Notes under the pieces: generated by a model
The model's database searches: none
Told to the model about the DNA's origin: nothing
What the model saw: the letters and a program-made list of their open reading frames with translations, nothing else
Made by a program: the position numbers and the translations under genes
Part shown: piece by piece, positions 10,820 through 24,781 of the stretch
Layout: the number at the start of each line of letters is the position of its first letter
Numbering within the stretch: position 1 is the stretch's first letter
Source of the DNA: Volvox africanus
Taxonomy: Eukaryota; Chlorophyta; Chlorophyceae; Chlamydomonadales; Volvocaceae
DNA length: 64,000 bases
NCBI GenBank assembly: GCA_030268105.1
Contig: BSDZ01000015.1
Coordinates: 1,887,501 to 1,951,500 of the forward strand
Direction of reading: 5' to 3'

Positions 10820-13800
10820 ATGGACGCCTCGGGGCAGACGAAAACCATTCGAGTCGCTGTCCGCGTGAGGCCCCTTCTCCCCAGCGATGGCGCTACAGAA
10901 CACTCTCTCCTCCAGCTTGATCCAGGACGACCTAATGAGGTTGTCCTTGCCAGCGGTAACGACCGGCGTACGGCGCGGCACTACACGTTCGACCAGGTGC
11001 TCAGCTCTGATGTCACGCAGGTAGGTAGGGGTCATTCCATTCCAACAACACCTCCTTAAACACAGGTTGTAGGGCCTTCTTGGCCACCGTCCGAGCTATT
11101 TATAACTTTTTATATTGGTTCCAGCCTACGGGGGCTGGCTATTTACATGTCCATGCGGAAAGGCGACGGCTATGCGTATCAGGATCATACAAAGTTTTTG
11201 CCTCACAGGAAGTTCTATACGACAAGGTGGGCGTTTCGGATATGGTGGCTGCGGTGGTGGAAGGATACCACTCCACCATCTTTGCATACGGCCAAACGGG
11301 TGAGGATGTGGTGCTGCACGAGCGCGAGTATCCGTGACGCACATCCGTGGCGATTTGCGAAGGTCGACGGAGTGGAAAGACGAGACGGCGAATGACCTCT
11401 GCATCTAATCCCGTCTCCATGCCTTGCAGGCTCCGGCAAGACGTACACAATGGAGGGCTACCGCTACGTGTCACCATCCCATGGGTCAGTGACCGCCGGA
11501 AAGCCGGCAGCCGGCAGCGCCGGGGTCCGTGGCGGAGCTGCTCGCACGGCCGCCGCAACGGCAGCACCACAGGCGGACTTCACTGCCACGCCGGACGAGC
11601 AGTTGGGCCTCGTACCACGGGCTGTGCGGGAGCTTTTCGCGGCCATCGCCCGGGATCACAGAAGGAGGTTCCAGATCAGGTATGTATGTGCGTGTGTACG
11701 TGTGTGTGTGTGTACGTGTGTGTGTATGTGTGTGTGCGTGTTTGCCCATGTGTGTATGTGTGTATCTCCCTGGGCCTGACACTCGACCGGGGCGGCTACC
11801 TATACCCTCTATTGCCCCCCGGAGACACCGCCTTAGAAGCATACTCCGCATCTGAGTAACAGCGTCTACCGCCACCTTGTCGTGAACTACCTCGTATACA
11901 TGGTGCTGGTGTCAGCCAATTTGTTCAGAACAGATGAACAGAACAGAGATATAAGTGAGAAGTAGTGCTCAGTCCGAAGTTTGCATCATGGATTTGTGCG
12001 AGATTTCAGTATTAGTATAATATTTTGAAGACATTGAAAGGACTGGGTTCGAACCTCAAGATTCAGGTAGTTTTCTATTTTTTTATATCTTCAGTTTCTT
12101 TTCTCAGTGCTCCCAATCTCACCCAGATCGACTAAGCACCCTTGAACCTGATGTTCATTATCTTCAGGTGCTCCTTCGTACAGATCTACAGGGAGCAAGT
12201 GTACGACCTGCTCAACCCCAGCACTCTGTCAGGACTGCCTGGTGGCTGCAGCAATGGGCCCAGGCGACCTGGCAGTACCAGCGGACCGTTGCGCATGCGT
12301 TGGTCGCATCAGGAAGGCTTCTACCTAGACAACTTGCTCATGGTGGGTTGCGGCCGTATTTACCCACCCCGGTACCCCACGGGTGGGTCTGTGTAACCAA
12401 CAGGCCGGCCATGGCCACCCCTAAGACGGCCACCTTTAAGAACCCTAAGGATGCCAATATATAGGATAGCAATATGGAAGGCTTAGCATGTGGGCATTAA
12501 GCAGAACGGACAGGAGAAATATGGACGGATTTTACTGAGGAAGAAAGGAAAGGCGGCATCCTGACATATCCTGCAGTGAGGCGTAAGAAATGGAAGGCAG
12601 AAGAATTTGTGCGTGTGTGTGTTTTAAAAAGGGGGTTCACGATACGGAACATCTCTCCCCATCATGCCAATTCTCTCGTGCCCCGCTACCACGCTCATCA
12701 CGACCCCACCTCTGGGCTGCTACGGCATAGTGCCGTCTACTACGTCTTAGTACCTCAAGACTCATATAGTACCTTAACGCCACCGGATGCAAACCTGGCA
12801 CAGGCTCTCCATTCACTCTCGCCCACTCGCACTGGAGGAACCATCTTGCTCATGATGAACCCTCACTTACATCCCTCACCAGCTTTAAATGCGATCACCT
12901 TGAACCCACCATCCTCTCCCTCAACTTAGCACAGCATCCATCACGTGCCCGCACTCTCGCGCGTCATGAGCAACGGCCCCCAGTCGCGCTAACCCCCTCC
13001 CACATGACGCATGACGCTCTCTTCCCCGCAGCCCGAGGTGGAGAGCGCGGAGGAGGCCGCCACCGCATTTCAAATGGGAATCGGAAATAAGGTCGGTGGA
13101 TTATTGGGAATGAAGAAAGGGGGTGAGTGGAATCTTGCAGGACGGGGCGGGGGGGGGCGGGGCGGGGCTCCGTCTCACTGGGCTGGCCAGGGCTGTGGGC
13201 TGGGCTGGGGCCCGGAGTAGTCCCCCTCGACCCTACGGTACTGTGTGGCCATCCGGCCACATACACACACACACACATATGTATATATACATATTCTTAT
13301 ATGAGTTTATATTAAATTTATACCAGAGGAACCTGTTTTAAAACTTCTTTTTCTTCTTGTTCTGTACATCAATTTCATAAGAAACCCTAAGTCCTGGATA
13401 CATCAATTTCCTCGCAACACATCTGCCTTGCTTGCCACCACCCGGTGATTGCTCTCGCCCGATTTCGGCCCCCTCCCCCTCCCCTTCCCACCACCACCAT
13501 TACCACCACCACCACCGCCACGGGATGCACCCTCTCTGTACCCTTCAGTTCAGTTCCAAGTCGGAACGAAGGGCCCCCCTTCGAAGCGCCGTCCCGCCCC
13601 CTACCCATGCATGTGGTGGTAAACTGCCACATGCTATCAGTAACGGGGAAACTCGCACTGCGGCATCACCCCGCGATCACCCCCATCACTCCCCCCCCAT
13701 CACCCCGACATCACCCCGACATCATTGCACCGAATCCGTGTTATACCTTCCCTCCAGAGGACCCTGGCAAGGCACCCAGTATACCGTGCGTGCCATCTGC

Positions 13801-14532
13801 CCACAATTGCATGTGGCCGCAGGTGATGTCATCACATCGCTTGAACGCCTCCTCCAGTCGCTCACACTGCATCTTCACACTTTACGTGGCCTCCTCTCCG
13901 CTCGAATCTCCCCTGGAGCAACGTACTGCAAAGTTTACGTTGGTGGATCTGGCTGGATCGGAGCGGTCAGCGCACACGGGCGCCACAGAGGGTACTGATG
14001 AAGGGTGTGGAGCTCCCACTTGTAGTATCCTGATCAAGATGTCTACCTCTACGGATAGTAAATATCTGGGATGGACTGTGTCTATCTGGACACCTTCCGA
14101 TCGGGCCTGCTTAGGCGGAGTTAACAGATACAGCATTACTTTGTAGTGTGTGCTGTATCGGGTTTCAATATCCGGGTTTTAAGCAACAGGTTCTTCGGGT
14201 CTCCGTTGCGCCTGTTTCGAACCTTATGTGTGTGTATTATACATATGTTGTACATATGCGTGTGCACATATAAACATGTACGGAATTGCGGATATACGTA
14301 CTTGGTTTCTTTAGTTCAGGTTTGGGATTAAATCTCATACGAGCAGGCCATGTAACACAGATTGCAATAGCGCGTGATGTCGGGGTGCGAGTTCCCCCCT
14401 TACAGGTAAAACCCCTGCTGTAACATACACATACAAACACAAATACAAATACAAATATGCATATATACATTTCTTCCATTTGTATGTATAGATATACGTA
14501 TGTATATACATATATTCCTTCCATCTGTATGT

Positions 14533-14571
<39 letters not shown>

Positions 14572-17076
14572 CATACATACACGAATACGCACGTTCTATA
14601 TATACATGTGTGTGGGTGCAACCCCAAATCCTCCTTCAGGTGCTCTTCGCGAGGAGAGTGTGGCCATCAACAAGTCCCTATTCACACTTCGTCAGGTCAT
14701 CACGGCACTCACAGACGCCGCCGTTACTGCTACCACCACCACGCCAGCGACTGCTGCTGCTGCTGGGGCCGCACCCACACCACACGTGCCGTATCGGGAC
14801 TCCAAGCTGACGTGTCTGTTGAAACACTCTCTCGGCGGCAGCAGCTTGACCTTGATGGTCGCGTGTTTGTCTCCAGCTGATAGGTTCCTGGAAGAAAACG
14901 CCAGCACCCTGGACTACGCCGCGCGGGCTCGCAAGATTGCAAACCAGGTATTGATGACTTTAAGGAAGGCCATAATACACTTCGTGAAATAATGACCGAT
15001 ATCGAGGTAGCGGTAGTGGTAGTGGTAGTGGTGATGATAGTGGTGATGATAGTGGTGATGATAGTGGTGATGGTGGTAGTGGCAGTGATGGTGGTAGACA
15101 GGATCTTGGGGGAGTTGTTCCTTCCTACTGCTCAGAGGGAGCCCCATGGCAAACACCGGAGATGGGGAAACAGCGGCCAGCTCGTCCCTACACGCACGGG
15201 CGCCTTAGTAAGTACGTACCCGGAAAGCTGCAAGCATTTATATATTTGCTTATAGCTGATGGAAAGCGTTCTCGACGTCTGCTAGTCTGTGCTACCTGAT
15301 GGATGCACCCTCCAGGTCGCGGTCAACGAGGACCCCCGTAGCCGCCTCATCCGGGAGCTGCGAGCGGAGGTGACCTTCCTGCGCCAACAGCTGGAGGCTA
15401 CAGGAGTGGCGGCAGGGGCGGCGGCGGCCCTCCCAGCAACCTCAAAGCGGCTGTTTGGTGGCGGCGGCGGTGTTAGCACCCTGGCAGCCATTACTGGAAC
15501 CACCGCGGCGGAGCCGCCACCAGCACCAGCACCGGCACCGGCACCGGCAGCAGCAGCTTCCACGGGCTCTGGCGGCACTGGCGTGTTTGGTGACGAGGAC
15601 GAGGCAGCCTACGCTAACCAATTAAGATCCGCTGATGTGGAGGTACTGGTGCGAGCGGTGATCGAAGCGAGTCGGGTCGCACTAGCATCCTCGTCAGCAC
15701 TCACAAGCCTTCGAGCCGCCTACGCACGCACGTGTGCCTCGCTGGAGTCTCTCCGTGTGGAGTACGACACCTTGGCGTTAGAGGACGCACATGTACGTGA
15801 CCGACTGTCGATGCTTGAGGCACTTGTTGCAGCGGACAGCCGCGGCGGTGGCGCCGCCGTGCGACCCGTGGGTCAACCGAGGTTGGACGTAGGGGGGGTT
15901 GGTGAGGCCGGCGGGCTGTACACGGCATCTACAGCCGCCCTCATTGAGCTGGAGGAGCTTCGTCGCGAGAATGCGCTACTGCATGAACGGCTGCAACTTC
16001 TTGAACCGGATATAGGGCCCTCAGGGGTTGTCTTAACGGTGAAGACCCGTGGGTCAGTGGGGACAATGGGTATGCGGCCGGCCACTGGGACGGCCACCCG
16101 GGGCGGCGCGGCGGGCTCGGCAGCACGTAGCGTAAACGCGCGCAGTGGCGGCGGTGTTAGACCTGCCACCAGTGGTACTGGCAGCATTGGAACGGTAGGA
16201 ACGGCTTCAGTGCGGCATCAGCAAACACAACGTGCACAGTCGGCAGGTTCACTACTGCCCAACAGGTCTGGTAGGCTGGTGGCGACGCCCTTGGTGGGGA
16301 CTGGAGCCTCAGCCGCCGCGGCTGCGGTTTCTTCTAATCCTTTTGTTCCGAATGACGTGCTATCGGCAGTGCTGCCTCCGCCGCCGCCGCCAACGGCGGC
16401 TGGCGGGAAAACCGGGGTTAGTGGTCGCATGGCGAGCAGCCCGCGGTCACAAACCAACGCCGGCAGTAACAGCTCCAGCTTAAATAAAACCATGACCGTC
16501 GACCAGTTGCGCAACGTACTGCAATTGAATGGCGGCGGCAGCGGCAGCACGAGCCCAGGCGCTTCAGCGGCTCACACCGATGCCAGTGGCAACGAGTGCG
16601 GCAGGGGTACTGCTGTTGGCTCTATTGCGGGCGGCGGCGGTGAAAGGCCAAACAGCTCCGGCGTCGCGGCAGGCGCCAACGCCAGCAGCAGCAATCCTGC
16701 CTCTGCCTCTGCCACTGCCAGTGGGCGCCTAACTGAGCTGGGACATGCAGTAGCCAGTCGGGCGTTGGCAAGTGGTGTTCGGCTAAGCACGACAGGTAAG
16801 CTACTGCCAGCTGCACCTGCGAGAATGGCGGTGGAGGCAGCTACAGCTAGTGGCGCGTCTTCGCCTCTACGACCCGGCACCAGCAGCGCCGCCATCCCAG
16901 CGGCGGTGGCAGCAGCGTCCAAAGAGCTTTCAGCCTTGGCCGGTGGTACAACAGTGGTGACGGCGCCGCCACCAACAGAAGGTCTGATTGCGGAGTCCTC
17001 GCCAGAAGTCACCCTAGTGCACCTGCTGGCGGAGCGAAACGCACTGACTCGGAAGCGCCTGGCGGGTGGTCAATGA
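10820..17076 (+). CDS. N-terminal-motor kinesin, motor most like KIF12
   Basis: Exons 10820-11020, 11209-11299, 11430-11679, 12168-12342, 13032-13091, 13823-13991, 14640-14947, 15316-17076; 3015 nt, 1004 aa, all junctions GT-AG and in frame. It is a microtubule-dependent ATPase. The motor occupies residues about 8-418: IRVAVRVRPL at the N terminus, P-loop GQTGSGKT (95-102) split by an intron, SFVQIYREQVYDLLNPS, switch I NASSSRSH (267-274), switch II DLAGSE (301-306), INKSLFTLRQVITAL, and VPYRDSKLTCLLKHSLGG. All nucleotide-binding motifs are intact. The segment LRMRWSHQEGFYLDNL resembles the KIF12 motor, so the KIF12/kinesin-16 group is the best guess; this is from motif memory only. A neck-like coiled coil follows (NEDPRSRLIRELRAEVTFLRQQLEA) as do helical stretches near 525-590 and 635-660; the rest of the 586-residue last exon is Ala/Gly/Ser/Pro-rich. 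Start chosen at the ATG just before the first motor strand. Confidence 0.9.
14347..14401 (-). repeat. Dispersed repeat family B, copy 1
   Basis: The minus strand reads GGGGGAACTCGCACCCCGAC, then ATCACGCGCTATTGCAAT and CTGTGTTACA. This matches segments near 54978-55029 and 55309-55357. It sits in kinesin intron 6 (13992-14639). The family is unidentified; this may be the tail of a mobile element. Confidence 0.65.
14526..14581. repeat. (AC)n/(AT)n microsatellite in kinesin intron 6
   Basis: A CA-dinucleotide run followed by an AT run, shortly before the acceptor of the exon that encodes the second half of the motor. Confidence 0.8.
15011..15097. repeat. GGTAGT / GTGATGATA tandem repeat in kinesin intron 7
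   Basis: GGTAGT units run into a block of about three GTGATGATA units and then GGTGGTAGT. The whole array lies in intron 7 (14948-15315). Confidence 0.8.
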
Positions 17077-20000
17077 AGGCGTGCTTTGCGTACCCTTGCT
17101 TTATAGATGACCCCCGAGGCAATGGAAAGGTCCCTTGCTTGGGTCGGAATGACCTTCGGGTCAGTGAACGAAACGAAACCCTTGCGTGAGCACCGGTGAC
17201 CCTATAGTGCGCTAGATGTCAGGTCACACAGAGAACCCACCCGTGTCTGTGTATCGATATCAGTCATTGCTACAGGATCGGTGGGTCGGTCGGTCGGTCG
17301 GTCGGTCGCTGAAAACCTTTTTTCACCAGATTGAAAGAGGCACCGCTCCTACCTCCTACCTACCCGCTAACCACACTGATCAAGGCGGAGAAACCCTCTG
17401 CTGCTTCCTGTCGTGCTGGTGGCACACCCTCATTCACCCCTACCAATCTAGTAACCCTGCGCAATCGATCCACCCTGCACCCAGTCAGCTCGCAAGCAAT
17501 CAACTACATGTCATCACAGACTGCACGATTCATCGACTAGCTAGGGGACGCCAGGGTGTCAGTATGTCTGTCCGTCAGTGTTTCAACCATGTCGCCTTCT
17601 TCTCTCCAGCACCTTACAGCACTCAAGCTGCCTGGCTGCGGTGAGCACTTTCCTGAACCAAACGTATTTAGGCAGCAGTATTGTCACGTGTCCCCCACGC
17701 GCAGTTCATCTAAACCGCTTCGCCATGGCAGATGTCGTCCCATTCAGCAGCACCCGCTTGCCTTCTGCGCCATCGTATATTATCGTATATACAGGTTGCT
17801 TGCCTTAAGTATTTGCTCAGGTCATCAGTGGTTCCCCATCAAGGGCCCCCTACCCCTCTGGTAGCATCAGGACACGCATGGCTGTAACAGAAGCTGGCTT
17901 GTTAACTTGTTGGGTGTTACACTGTGGCTGGGCGACTCGCCTGAAAGGACAAGCACCGAACTCCCTGCACAGGGAGGAATATACGGCAAAGTCTTGCTGT
18001 ATACATACATTAAGAATCTTCAAGATAGAAACCCAAAGAACACGTATCGCCAGCGACGGGTTCACGGCCGTGGATGGACGGATGGATGGATGGACGAATA
18101 CTCGTTTGTCAAATGGTACCTTTTCATGTACATAAGAAAGGAGGATACAAAGTTCTAGCCCAGCTAAGTACTTTTTTTAGATGCTACGTTATGTTGGTGT
18201 ACGTTACCTAGCAAACGTGAGTCAACAAACGCAGCTCATCCATTCTCGGTGGGACGTCCAGCGGGAAACAATACTGCACACACTTTAATCGTGCGAAATG
18301 TTTTAGCATACACATTCCTATAAACAAAACTTTCATACCTGGTGGTATCTGTCTAGGTTAAGATGCCAAATCGAAGGACCCAACGCTGTCCAACGCTGGG
18401 TTGGCTGTGGATACCCCGCAGGAGCATTCTGACCCGCCCTTAGGCCTCCTGCGCATACTTATGAATTCTTATTATACGTATGCAGCGATATTTGATCCTG
18501 TATTTGTGTTGTCGTGTATCAGTTGACGTGATAGGTGCCAAGATTATGGTTGGCTCCAACAAGGACCAGGACTAGGACTTGGGAGCAGCAGGAGGGTGTC
18601 GACTCGTACACATGTCGGTTTCGGCGGGCGAAGTGTGACCTGACGAATGAGCGCAAAATGAGCAGAGACACGGATTATTTACAACCGGATGAGTTCGTTG
18701 GTTCCTTTATCCTGTAGATGGGAAAAGGACGTTGGTGATGAGAAAGAATTTTGAGGCGTTTTAAATGCGGGCTGGGCATGTCTATGCTGCAAGGCCCTTA
18801 GGCTAGCAGCCATATCGACTGCGGTGAATACAGACGTCGACTTAAGTAACAGAATTCCTGTTGACAAGCGTCCAAAGCTTCGTCACGTGCCGTCAGAGTG
18901 TCGGTGGGTGGCATGGCGTCACCTTAAGGGGTCGTATCGCGTCCACCGCTGGAATGGAAGCATCATCTACTCAATTCGTGCATTTCGCAACGCACTGACC
19001 ATCTCAAAGAACTCCTGTGATTTCACAAATATATTGAAATACCATCGAACGTAACTTTTTTAATGCGCAAAGTTTTCCTAAACGCTGCCGCGCTGCGACT
19101 TGCGCTTTTACACACACAGAAAATAATTGTAAAAGAAAGCAATTAACAACTTGTATAGATTGAAGGCACTGCCTATATTAAAGGATCTTTGCAGCTCATC
19201 CCTTCTCTCGGAGCAACTGCGCTGCAATCTTCCCAACCTCCAGGACGAAATCAACTTGCACGAATCGTCACGCTACTTTTTGCAATCACATGAACATTAC
19301 ATGGGTGTGATAGCTACCAACACCACTAGCTGCCAGTCACATTTAAACCCTTACTCGAACATCCATACCTCTGACAGTTCCGTAAGAATGGCAGAGAAGT
19401 CGGTTTCCGGTGACGAGTAGTGGAGTGAGTTTGCTTGCTTTTCAAGTGTTGCGTTTGCAGCCCCTTTAGAGGCAGTCGCGTCTTCTTCATTATGCCCGGT
19501 AGTCTGCGTTTTTTTGGCACGTATATGGCTTGTACGAGAAATTTGCGTCATGGGGTTCCCGTTCGTGATTCCTTTTGTGTCGTGTGCAAGCTCTGGGAGT
19601 GAAGGGCGCATCATAAAAACGGAGCCTTACAATTCAAATAATATAACTGTATGCCTTAAAGATATGTTCTGTTTTATTAGGCTGTTTTAATGAGCTCCGA
19701 GTAACGATGCCGAAGGCACGTAGTGCAAAGGTGACTCCTTGCTAGTTACATTATAGTAAGTTACTTACAATGGTAGAAGAAGAAGTGCCTGCCTCAAATA
19801 TCCAGGCGCATTAAATAGCGCTGTCTGGCTTGTAAGGGGGCCTTACGTCTATTCAAAACTGGCGCGCATTCTACAACCGACACCGTTGTACGAATGCTCG
19901 CATGCAAGTGGTTCCATGCGACTTGTTCAGGTTCTTTGAGTCAGATCTATTGTAACTAATCTATTATTACGCAATTAAGTTATTTGTCACTAAGGCCAAA

Positions 20001-22630
20001 TTACGACAACTCAGTTTCGCTCTTTCTGGCGCTCCTGCGCCATTCGCCCTGTTACACCAGGATCCAATCGTTGGGTGGAATATGAAGCCCACTCCGTCCA
20101 TGAGAGGACGTAGATTGGCAGTCTTAGCTGCATTTGAAGTATCACGATAATGATTAGGATGTAATAATCCTGACGTTACCTCGCGATCTCATTTTTAGGG
20201 CAAGCATGATACAACACTAACTGCATCAGTACGCAAACACCGGCGCCCAAAGAAATCAGGAGCAACAGTGCCGGCAGTATATGCACGCATGCACTCACTC
20301 CGTCCAGCGTTCACTGCGCTTCTTACATAATATGATTTCTTACACGGCGACTGCACAATGTTTGCAAGCACGGAGATGCCTTTGCCACAGAGACTGTGTA
20401 GTAGTCGTACACGTACGGCCCACACAACAGCACAATATAAAGGTGCAGAAGCACCCTGTCAGCATCGCGAGAGGCCTTTGCGGCTCTCAACTACTGCAGA
20501 CTGTACCAAGCAAGATTTTATAGCGGAGTTAGATAAATAGTTAGGTAGAGGCGTATCCTTTGCTTGGGCGGCTTACTTAGGTTCACCTTGGATGCTGAAC
20601 GCACTGATTACTTAACTGCTAGCCAGACTAGCTGCCTGACTTCAGAGTCGACCAAAGCTGCAAGAATCGGCCAACCATAGGCCTGATGACAACACCCCAG
20701 GGCATGGAGTGGTTTACCTCACTGTAAAAATTGTAAATGTAAAAGATATATGTACATAATATATATATATATACATAACATATATATATTATGTATAAGA
20801 GGTATAGCAAATGTTCTATAAAATGTATATTCACGCCGGAATCGCTCCGTGGAATTGGAGTCGTCGGTAAGGTCGTTAAGTAAGTGCGAGTAACAAAAGA
20901 TTTGAAAGCGAAGACAGAGTGCTGAACTGAAGAGCTGTCATTGGTTATCTAGGGCAAGCCGTACGGCTGTCGTACATAATCCTGCTCAGAGGCCATAGTC
21001 GCAGGCTCCTGCCGCATCTAAGCTCAAATAATCACTTCACACACACACAAACACACACACAGAAATATATAACCTTTCAGGATAAGAACTTCCTCTCGTT
21101 TAACTTGTTTTGAGTGTTGTCCGTACCCGGTGAAGCGAAGCCTGCTGGCGCTGGTCACTCTTGGTCCGCCCTTCACAGCTCACACAAGTTGCATCATTGC
21201 ATAATAAATTAAACTTCTGTAATTTTGAACATACACCTATTTCGTTGTTGTATCGCGGCTTCTGCATGGATGGCCTGTCTTGACGGTCTTGAGGCCATAT
21301 TACTATCCCTCACCGTGTCTCGCTGCATTCCGAAGTCCGCTATCTTTAGCAACTTAGGAAATAACCTTGTCAGACGATTGAATGTTGACTAAATAACGCT
21401 GCCTTGGCGCCTTGCCCGCTCTTGGCCTTGCGTGTAGGGCTTGTTGCGTTTCGTTGCGTTTCTGTCAGTGGCCCACTTAAATAAGAAAATGGACTGATGG
21501 TTCGTTTAAACTTCGCTCTTATTTCATAGCTGTCATCCGGAGAAATGCACATCGAATGCAAATACGCATGAATATGGAAAGTGTGCTGAATCGTGCATGC
21601 AGTAATAAGGGTAACCTTCCTGGAAGGCTTGAAGTAGCCACTTTAAAGGTTATTTTATATGTTTGTGCTCGGATGGCTACAGTTTCTCATTACAAGTTTC
21701 CAACGTGATTGCATAAGCTCCATTCCGTAACGGGACGCACAAAGGATTGGAGCCCTAATTGGCAATCCAGAAATGAAAGAGAACAAAGTTAACTTAAAAC
21801 TTAATTATTTCTCATTAATAGCTAATTACATAAAGCATTTTACCAAGGTTTCATTTACCGACGAACGCGCAAGCGTGCAGGAATCTCAATAAACTCTATC
21901 AAATATACGAAATTGTGGTTTTATAGATTAAATTACAAATTTTTTAACGATGAATCTATCGGTCAATACGAGCGCATTCAGGCGAAATGCCGAAGACGTC
22001 ACGAGTCGCCACGCTGAACTTGCCGAGCGCGTGCGATGCGGACGGTCCAACATTTTTCCTTCTTAATTTATCCACAATAAAAACTTTTATTTAAATTATC
22101 GCTTTCACACTTCGGAAGCTAACAAACTTAACTGCTAGGGTAGAGGTCGTACATCCCTGTACTGTGCTGATTTGGCATTTCTCTCCGATACATTACCCAA
22201 AAATTTGCGTTAAAATAACGATTGATTATGTATTGAAATTTAGCTGCTTAAAGTTATAGGCTTAGGGAGATAGGGGCTGAACGTGTCTAGCAGATTGGCT
22301 CCGTCATTCAGACGTGCACAGTGAGAATAACTTGCCAACCTTTCATGCTGAAAGTCACGATCTCGATCTACATTTTTTGGAAATTTCCTTGGTCCACCTG
22401 AACAGGGTCCCGGCCGGCGGGTTGCGACTTACCTGTGACACAGCTGAATTGTGAGCGTGTGTGTTTACTTTTTGATTCCGCTAGATTTGATTCCTCTTGC
22501 TGTCTCAAGCTTAATGATGGCACTTTTCTTCCGAAACCGGAACAAGTCTGACTGGCTGACGTTCTTTCCGCAACCCTCTTCGGCAACCGCCCCCGCCCTG
22601 AATCAGGATGTTCATCCGAGAAAGTTCAAA
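17077..22630. other. 5.5-kb AT-richer intergenic region, no recognised gene
   Basis: Frames of more than 60 codons in this stretch (for example 18824-19054, 19151-19420 and 20195-20425) show no known motif, no signal peptide and no convincing splice partners. Base composition is more AT-rich than the flanking genes, especially 19600-22300. Visible elements are (GGTC)n near 17282-17305, ATGG repeats near 18074-18096, a TGTAA motif at 17883-17887 that could end the kinesin 3' UTR, and an (AT)n tract at about 20758-20800. The last several hundred bases must include the 5' flank of the HRGP gene. Confidence 0.55.
20758..20800. repeat. AT-rich tandem and palindromic tract
   Basis: Two ATATAT runs separated by ACATAAC, forming a self-complementary AT tract in the intergenic region. 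Confidence 0.75.
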
Positions 22631-24781
22631 ATGTCGATACGATACGTCATGACCGTTTTGATGCTGTCTCTCACAGCAGTTCGCCAGGCCACTGGCGCTC
22701 TGCCTCAATGCCAGCTGCAATACTACTTCGCGGACGTAGACGGCAACGAGCTAAATCCGCAAATCATTTCTGGCTTAGTGCTAGGACCGACCGGAGAAGT
22801 AGCCTCGATGGACCTGAAAGCCAACGACCCCGCGGCTACGGTGATAGCGTCCTACATGACGTTTCCAGTGTTCGCCATAGCTCCGGCTGGAACAACTGTC
22901 ACCAGTAAGCTGTTCAAGGACACCGACCTCAGGGCCGCTATTCGGAATCCAGATGGCACCTGCTCAGGGCCACCCACGGCTATGAATTTACCAGTTGAGC
23001 TGACGGGCAATTCCCGAATGGTGTACCGCTACATCATGCAGTCGAGTACAATCAAGCTGCCTCAAACGTGTCAGTGGGTCCTGTACCACCTCGTACAGTA
23101 CGTAACATTCCCAGACGGGAGTGTTGCCTGGCCGTCCTTCACCAAAACCTGGATCCCGGCCAATGATCCCACCAACAGCGTCTGCCCCAACTCCCCCGTG
23201 GCCTTTGGTGTCGTAAGCTTCCAGTTGAGGTGGTGCCTTTGTGTACCGCCTGACGCTCCTGTTATCGATAAATCGCCTCCACCGCCTCCCTCACCCGGCC
23301 CACCATTACCACCCTCTCCCCCTCAGCCGCCATCACCGGAGCCTCCCTCGCCACCGTCGCCGCCACCTCCCTTGCCGCCATCACCGTCACCACCCTCGCC
23401 ACCGTCGCCGTCACCTCCCTTGCCGCCGTCACCGCCGCCGCCATCGCCACCGTCGCCGCCACCTCCCGTGCCGCCATCACCTCTGCCGCCATCGCCACCA
23501 TCGCCTCTACCGCCGTCACCACCGTCACCGCAGCCTCCAGAACCACCTAGCCCGCTTCCCCCCAGTCCTCCGCCATCTCCCAACTCCCCACGGCCCCCAA
23601 GCCCACCTCCATTGCCTCCCAGCCCGCAGCCATCCCCAGCGCCTCCGCTACCCCCAAGTCCTCCGCCTTCTCCCCCCTCGCCGTCTCCACCACCGCCACC
23701 CTCACCTCCGCTACCTCCATCCCCGAGCCCCCCATCGCCGTTTCCATCTCCACCTCCGCCCTCACCTTTCCCTCCGAGTCCGCCTCCCCCCTCCCCCCTC
23801 CCCCCAAGCCCCTCTCCACCGTCGCCGTCACCCCCTAGACCGCCGTCTCCCTCGCCCCCCTCTCCTTCACCCCCAAGCCCACAGCCTCCATCACCACCAT
23901 CACCACTGCCGCCAAGCCCGTCACCACCTTCCCCTGTCCCTCCTTCACCCTCCCCACCCAGCCCGCCGCCCTCCCCGCCCTCCCCTGCTCCACCCAGCCC
24001 CTCCCCACCTTCTCCCTCTCCGCCATCTCCTTCTCCTCCCAGTCCACCCTCCCCACCCTCACCGCTACCACCCAAGCCGCCGTCACCTCCATTGCCCCCA
24101 TCTCCCTCTCCGCCGTCTCCAAACCCCTCTCCGCCACCCTCCCCACCGGCCCCATCTCCGCCGCCTGACGTCAAAACTGCCCCCCCACCGCCTCCGCCAC
24201 CACCCCCACAAGCAAGTGCCAGCCCTTCACCGCCACCACCATCACCAGTACCACCGCCACCGCCGTCACCTACCCCGCCGCCTCCATCACCACAGCCTCC
24301 CCGCCCGCTAGCACCGCCTTTTCCGTCGCCGCCGCCATCGCCATCGCCATCGCCTTCACCCCCCATGCCACCGACCCCGAATCCTCCTTCCCCTTCCCCC
24401 TCGCCTCCCCTGCCCTTTCCACCCAGCCCTCCTTCACCGCCGCCTCCTTCCCCACCGCCTTCAGTTCCCCGCTCACCTAAGCCCCCTTCCCCACCGTCTC
24501 CCCCTCCCCCTCCCTTCCCGCCTCCCTCCCCGCGGCCTCCTCTACCACCCCCGCCCTCACCACCGCCAAGCCCACCGAATCCACCCTCCCCCCGTCCTCC
24601 ACGGCCTTTCCCTTCACCTATGCATAATCGACCTTGGACATTTTCGATAGAGCCGCCCCCCTTCCCGGGTCCCCGTGCCAGCCCATCTCCGCTCCGTCCT
24701 TCGCCACCACCACCATCACCACCACCATCACCGTCACCACCACCACCACGTCGCCGGCACAGGCCGCCAAAACCCGCATAA
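22631..24781 (+). CDS. Secreted hydroxyproline-rich glycoprotein (HRGP), single exon
   Basis: A 716-aa protein encoded without introns. The Met at 22631 is preferred over the in-frame upstream Met at 22451 because it starts a normal signal peptide ([17 protein letters not shown], cleavage around residue 23). Residues about 24-215 form a globular domain with several Cys and aromatic residues ([50 protein letters not shown]). From about 216 to the end the protein is almost wholly Pro with Ser, as [10 protein letters not shown] and SPPLPP units, expected to be hydroxylated, O-glycosylated and to form a rigid polyproline II shaft. It ends in a short basic tail ([10 protein letters not shown]) with no C-terminal globular domain, unlike the usual two-domain pherophorin. 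I did not recognise the N-terminal domain as the standard pherophorin domain, though a distant relationship is possible. Presumed role: extracellular matrix or wall component. Confidence 0.88.
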   Translation: MSIRYVMTVLMLSLTAVRQATGALPQCQLQYYFADVDGNELNPQIISGLVLGPTGEVASMDLKANDPAATVIASYMTFPVFAIAPAGTTVTSKLFKDTDLRAAIRNPDGTCSGPPTAMNLPVELTGNSRMVYRYIMQSSTIKLPQTCQWVLYHLVQYVTFPDGSVAWPSFTKTWIPANDPTNSVCPNSPVAFGVVSFQLRWCLCVPPDAPVIDKSPPPPPSPGPPLPPSPPQPPSPEPPSPPSPPPPLPPSPSPPSPPSPSPPLPPSPPPPSPPSPPPPVPPSPLPPSPPSPLPPSPPSPQPPEPPSPLPPSPPPSPNSPRPPSPPPLPPSPQPSPAPPLPPSPPPSPPSPSPPPPPSPPLPPSPSPPSPFPSPPPPSPFPPSPPPPSPLPPSPSPPSPSPPRPPSPSPPSPSPPSPQPPSPPSPLPPSPSPPSPVPPSPSPPSPPPSPPSPAPPSPSPPSPSPPSPSPPSPPSPPSPLPPKPPSPPLPPSPSPPSPNPSPPPSPPAPSPPPDVKTAPPPPPPPPPQASASPSPPPPSPVPPPPPSPTPPPPSPQPPRPLAPPFPSPPPSPSPSPSPPMPPTPNPPSPSPSPPLPFPPSPPSPPPPSPPPSVPRSPKPPSPPSPPPPPFPPPSPRPPLPPPPSPPPSPPNPPSPRPPRPFPSPMHNRPWTFSIEPPPFPGPRASPSPLRPSPPPPSPPPSPSPPPPRRRHRPPKPA

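Noticed and set aside
23241..24311. A 356-codon His/Arg/Pro plus-strand frame in the same HRGP exon
   Set aside because: Out-of-frame shadow of the same repeat.
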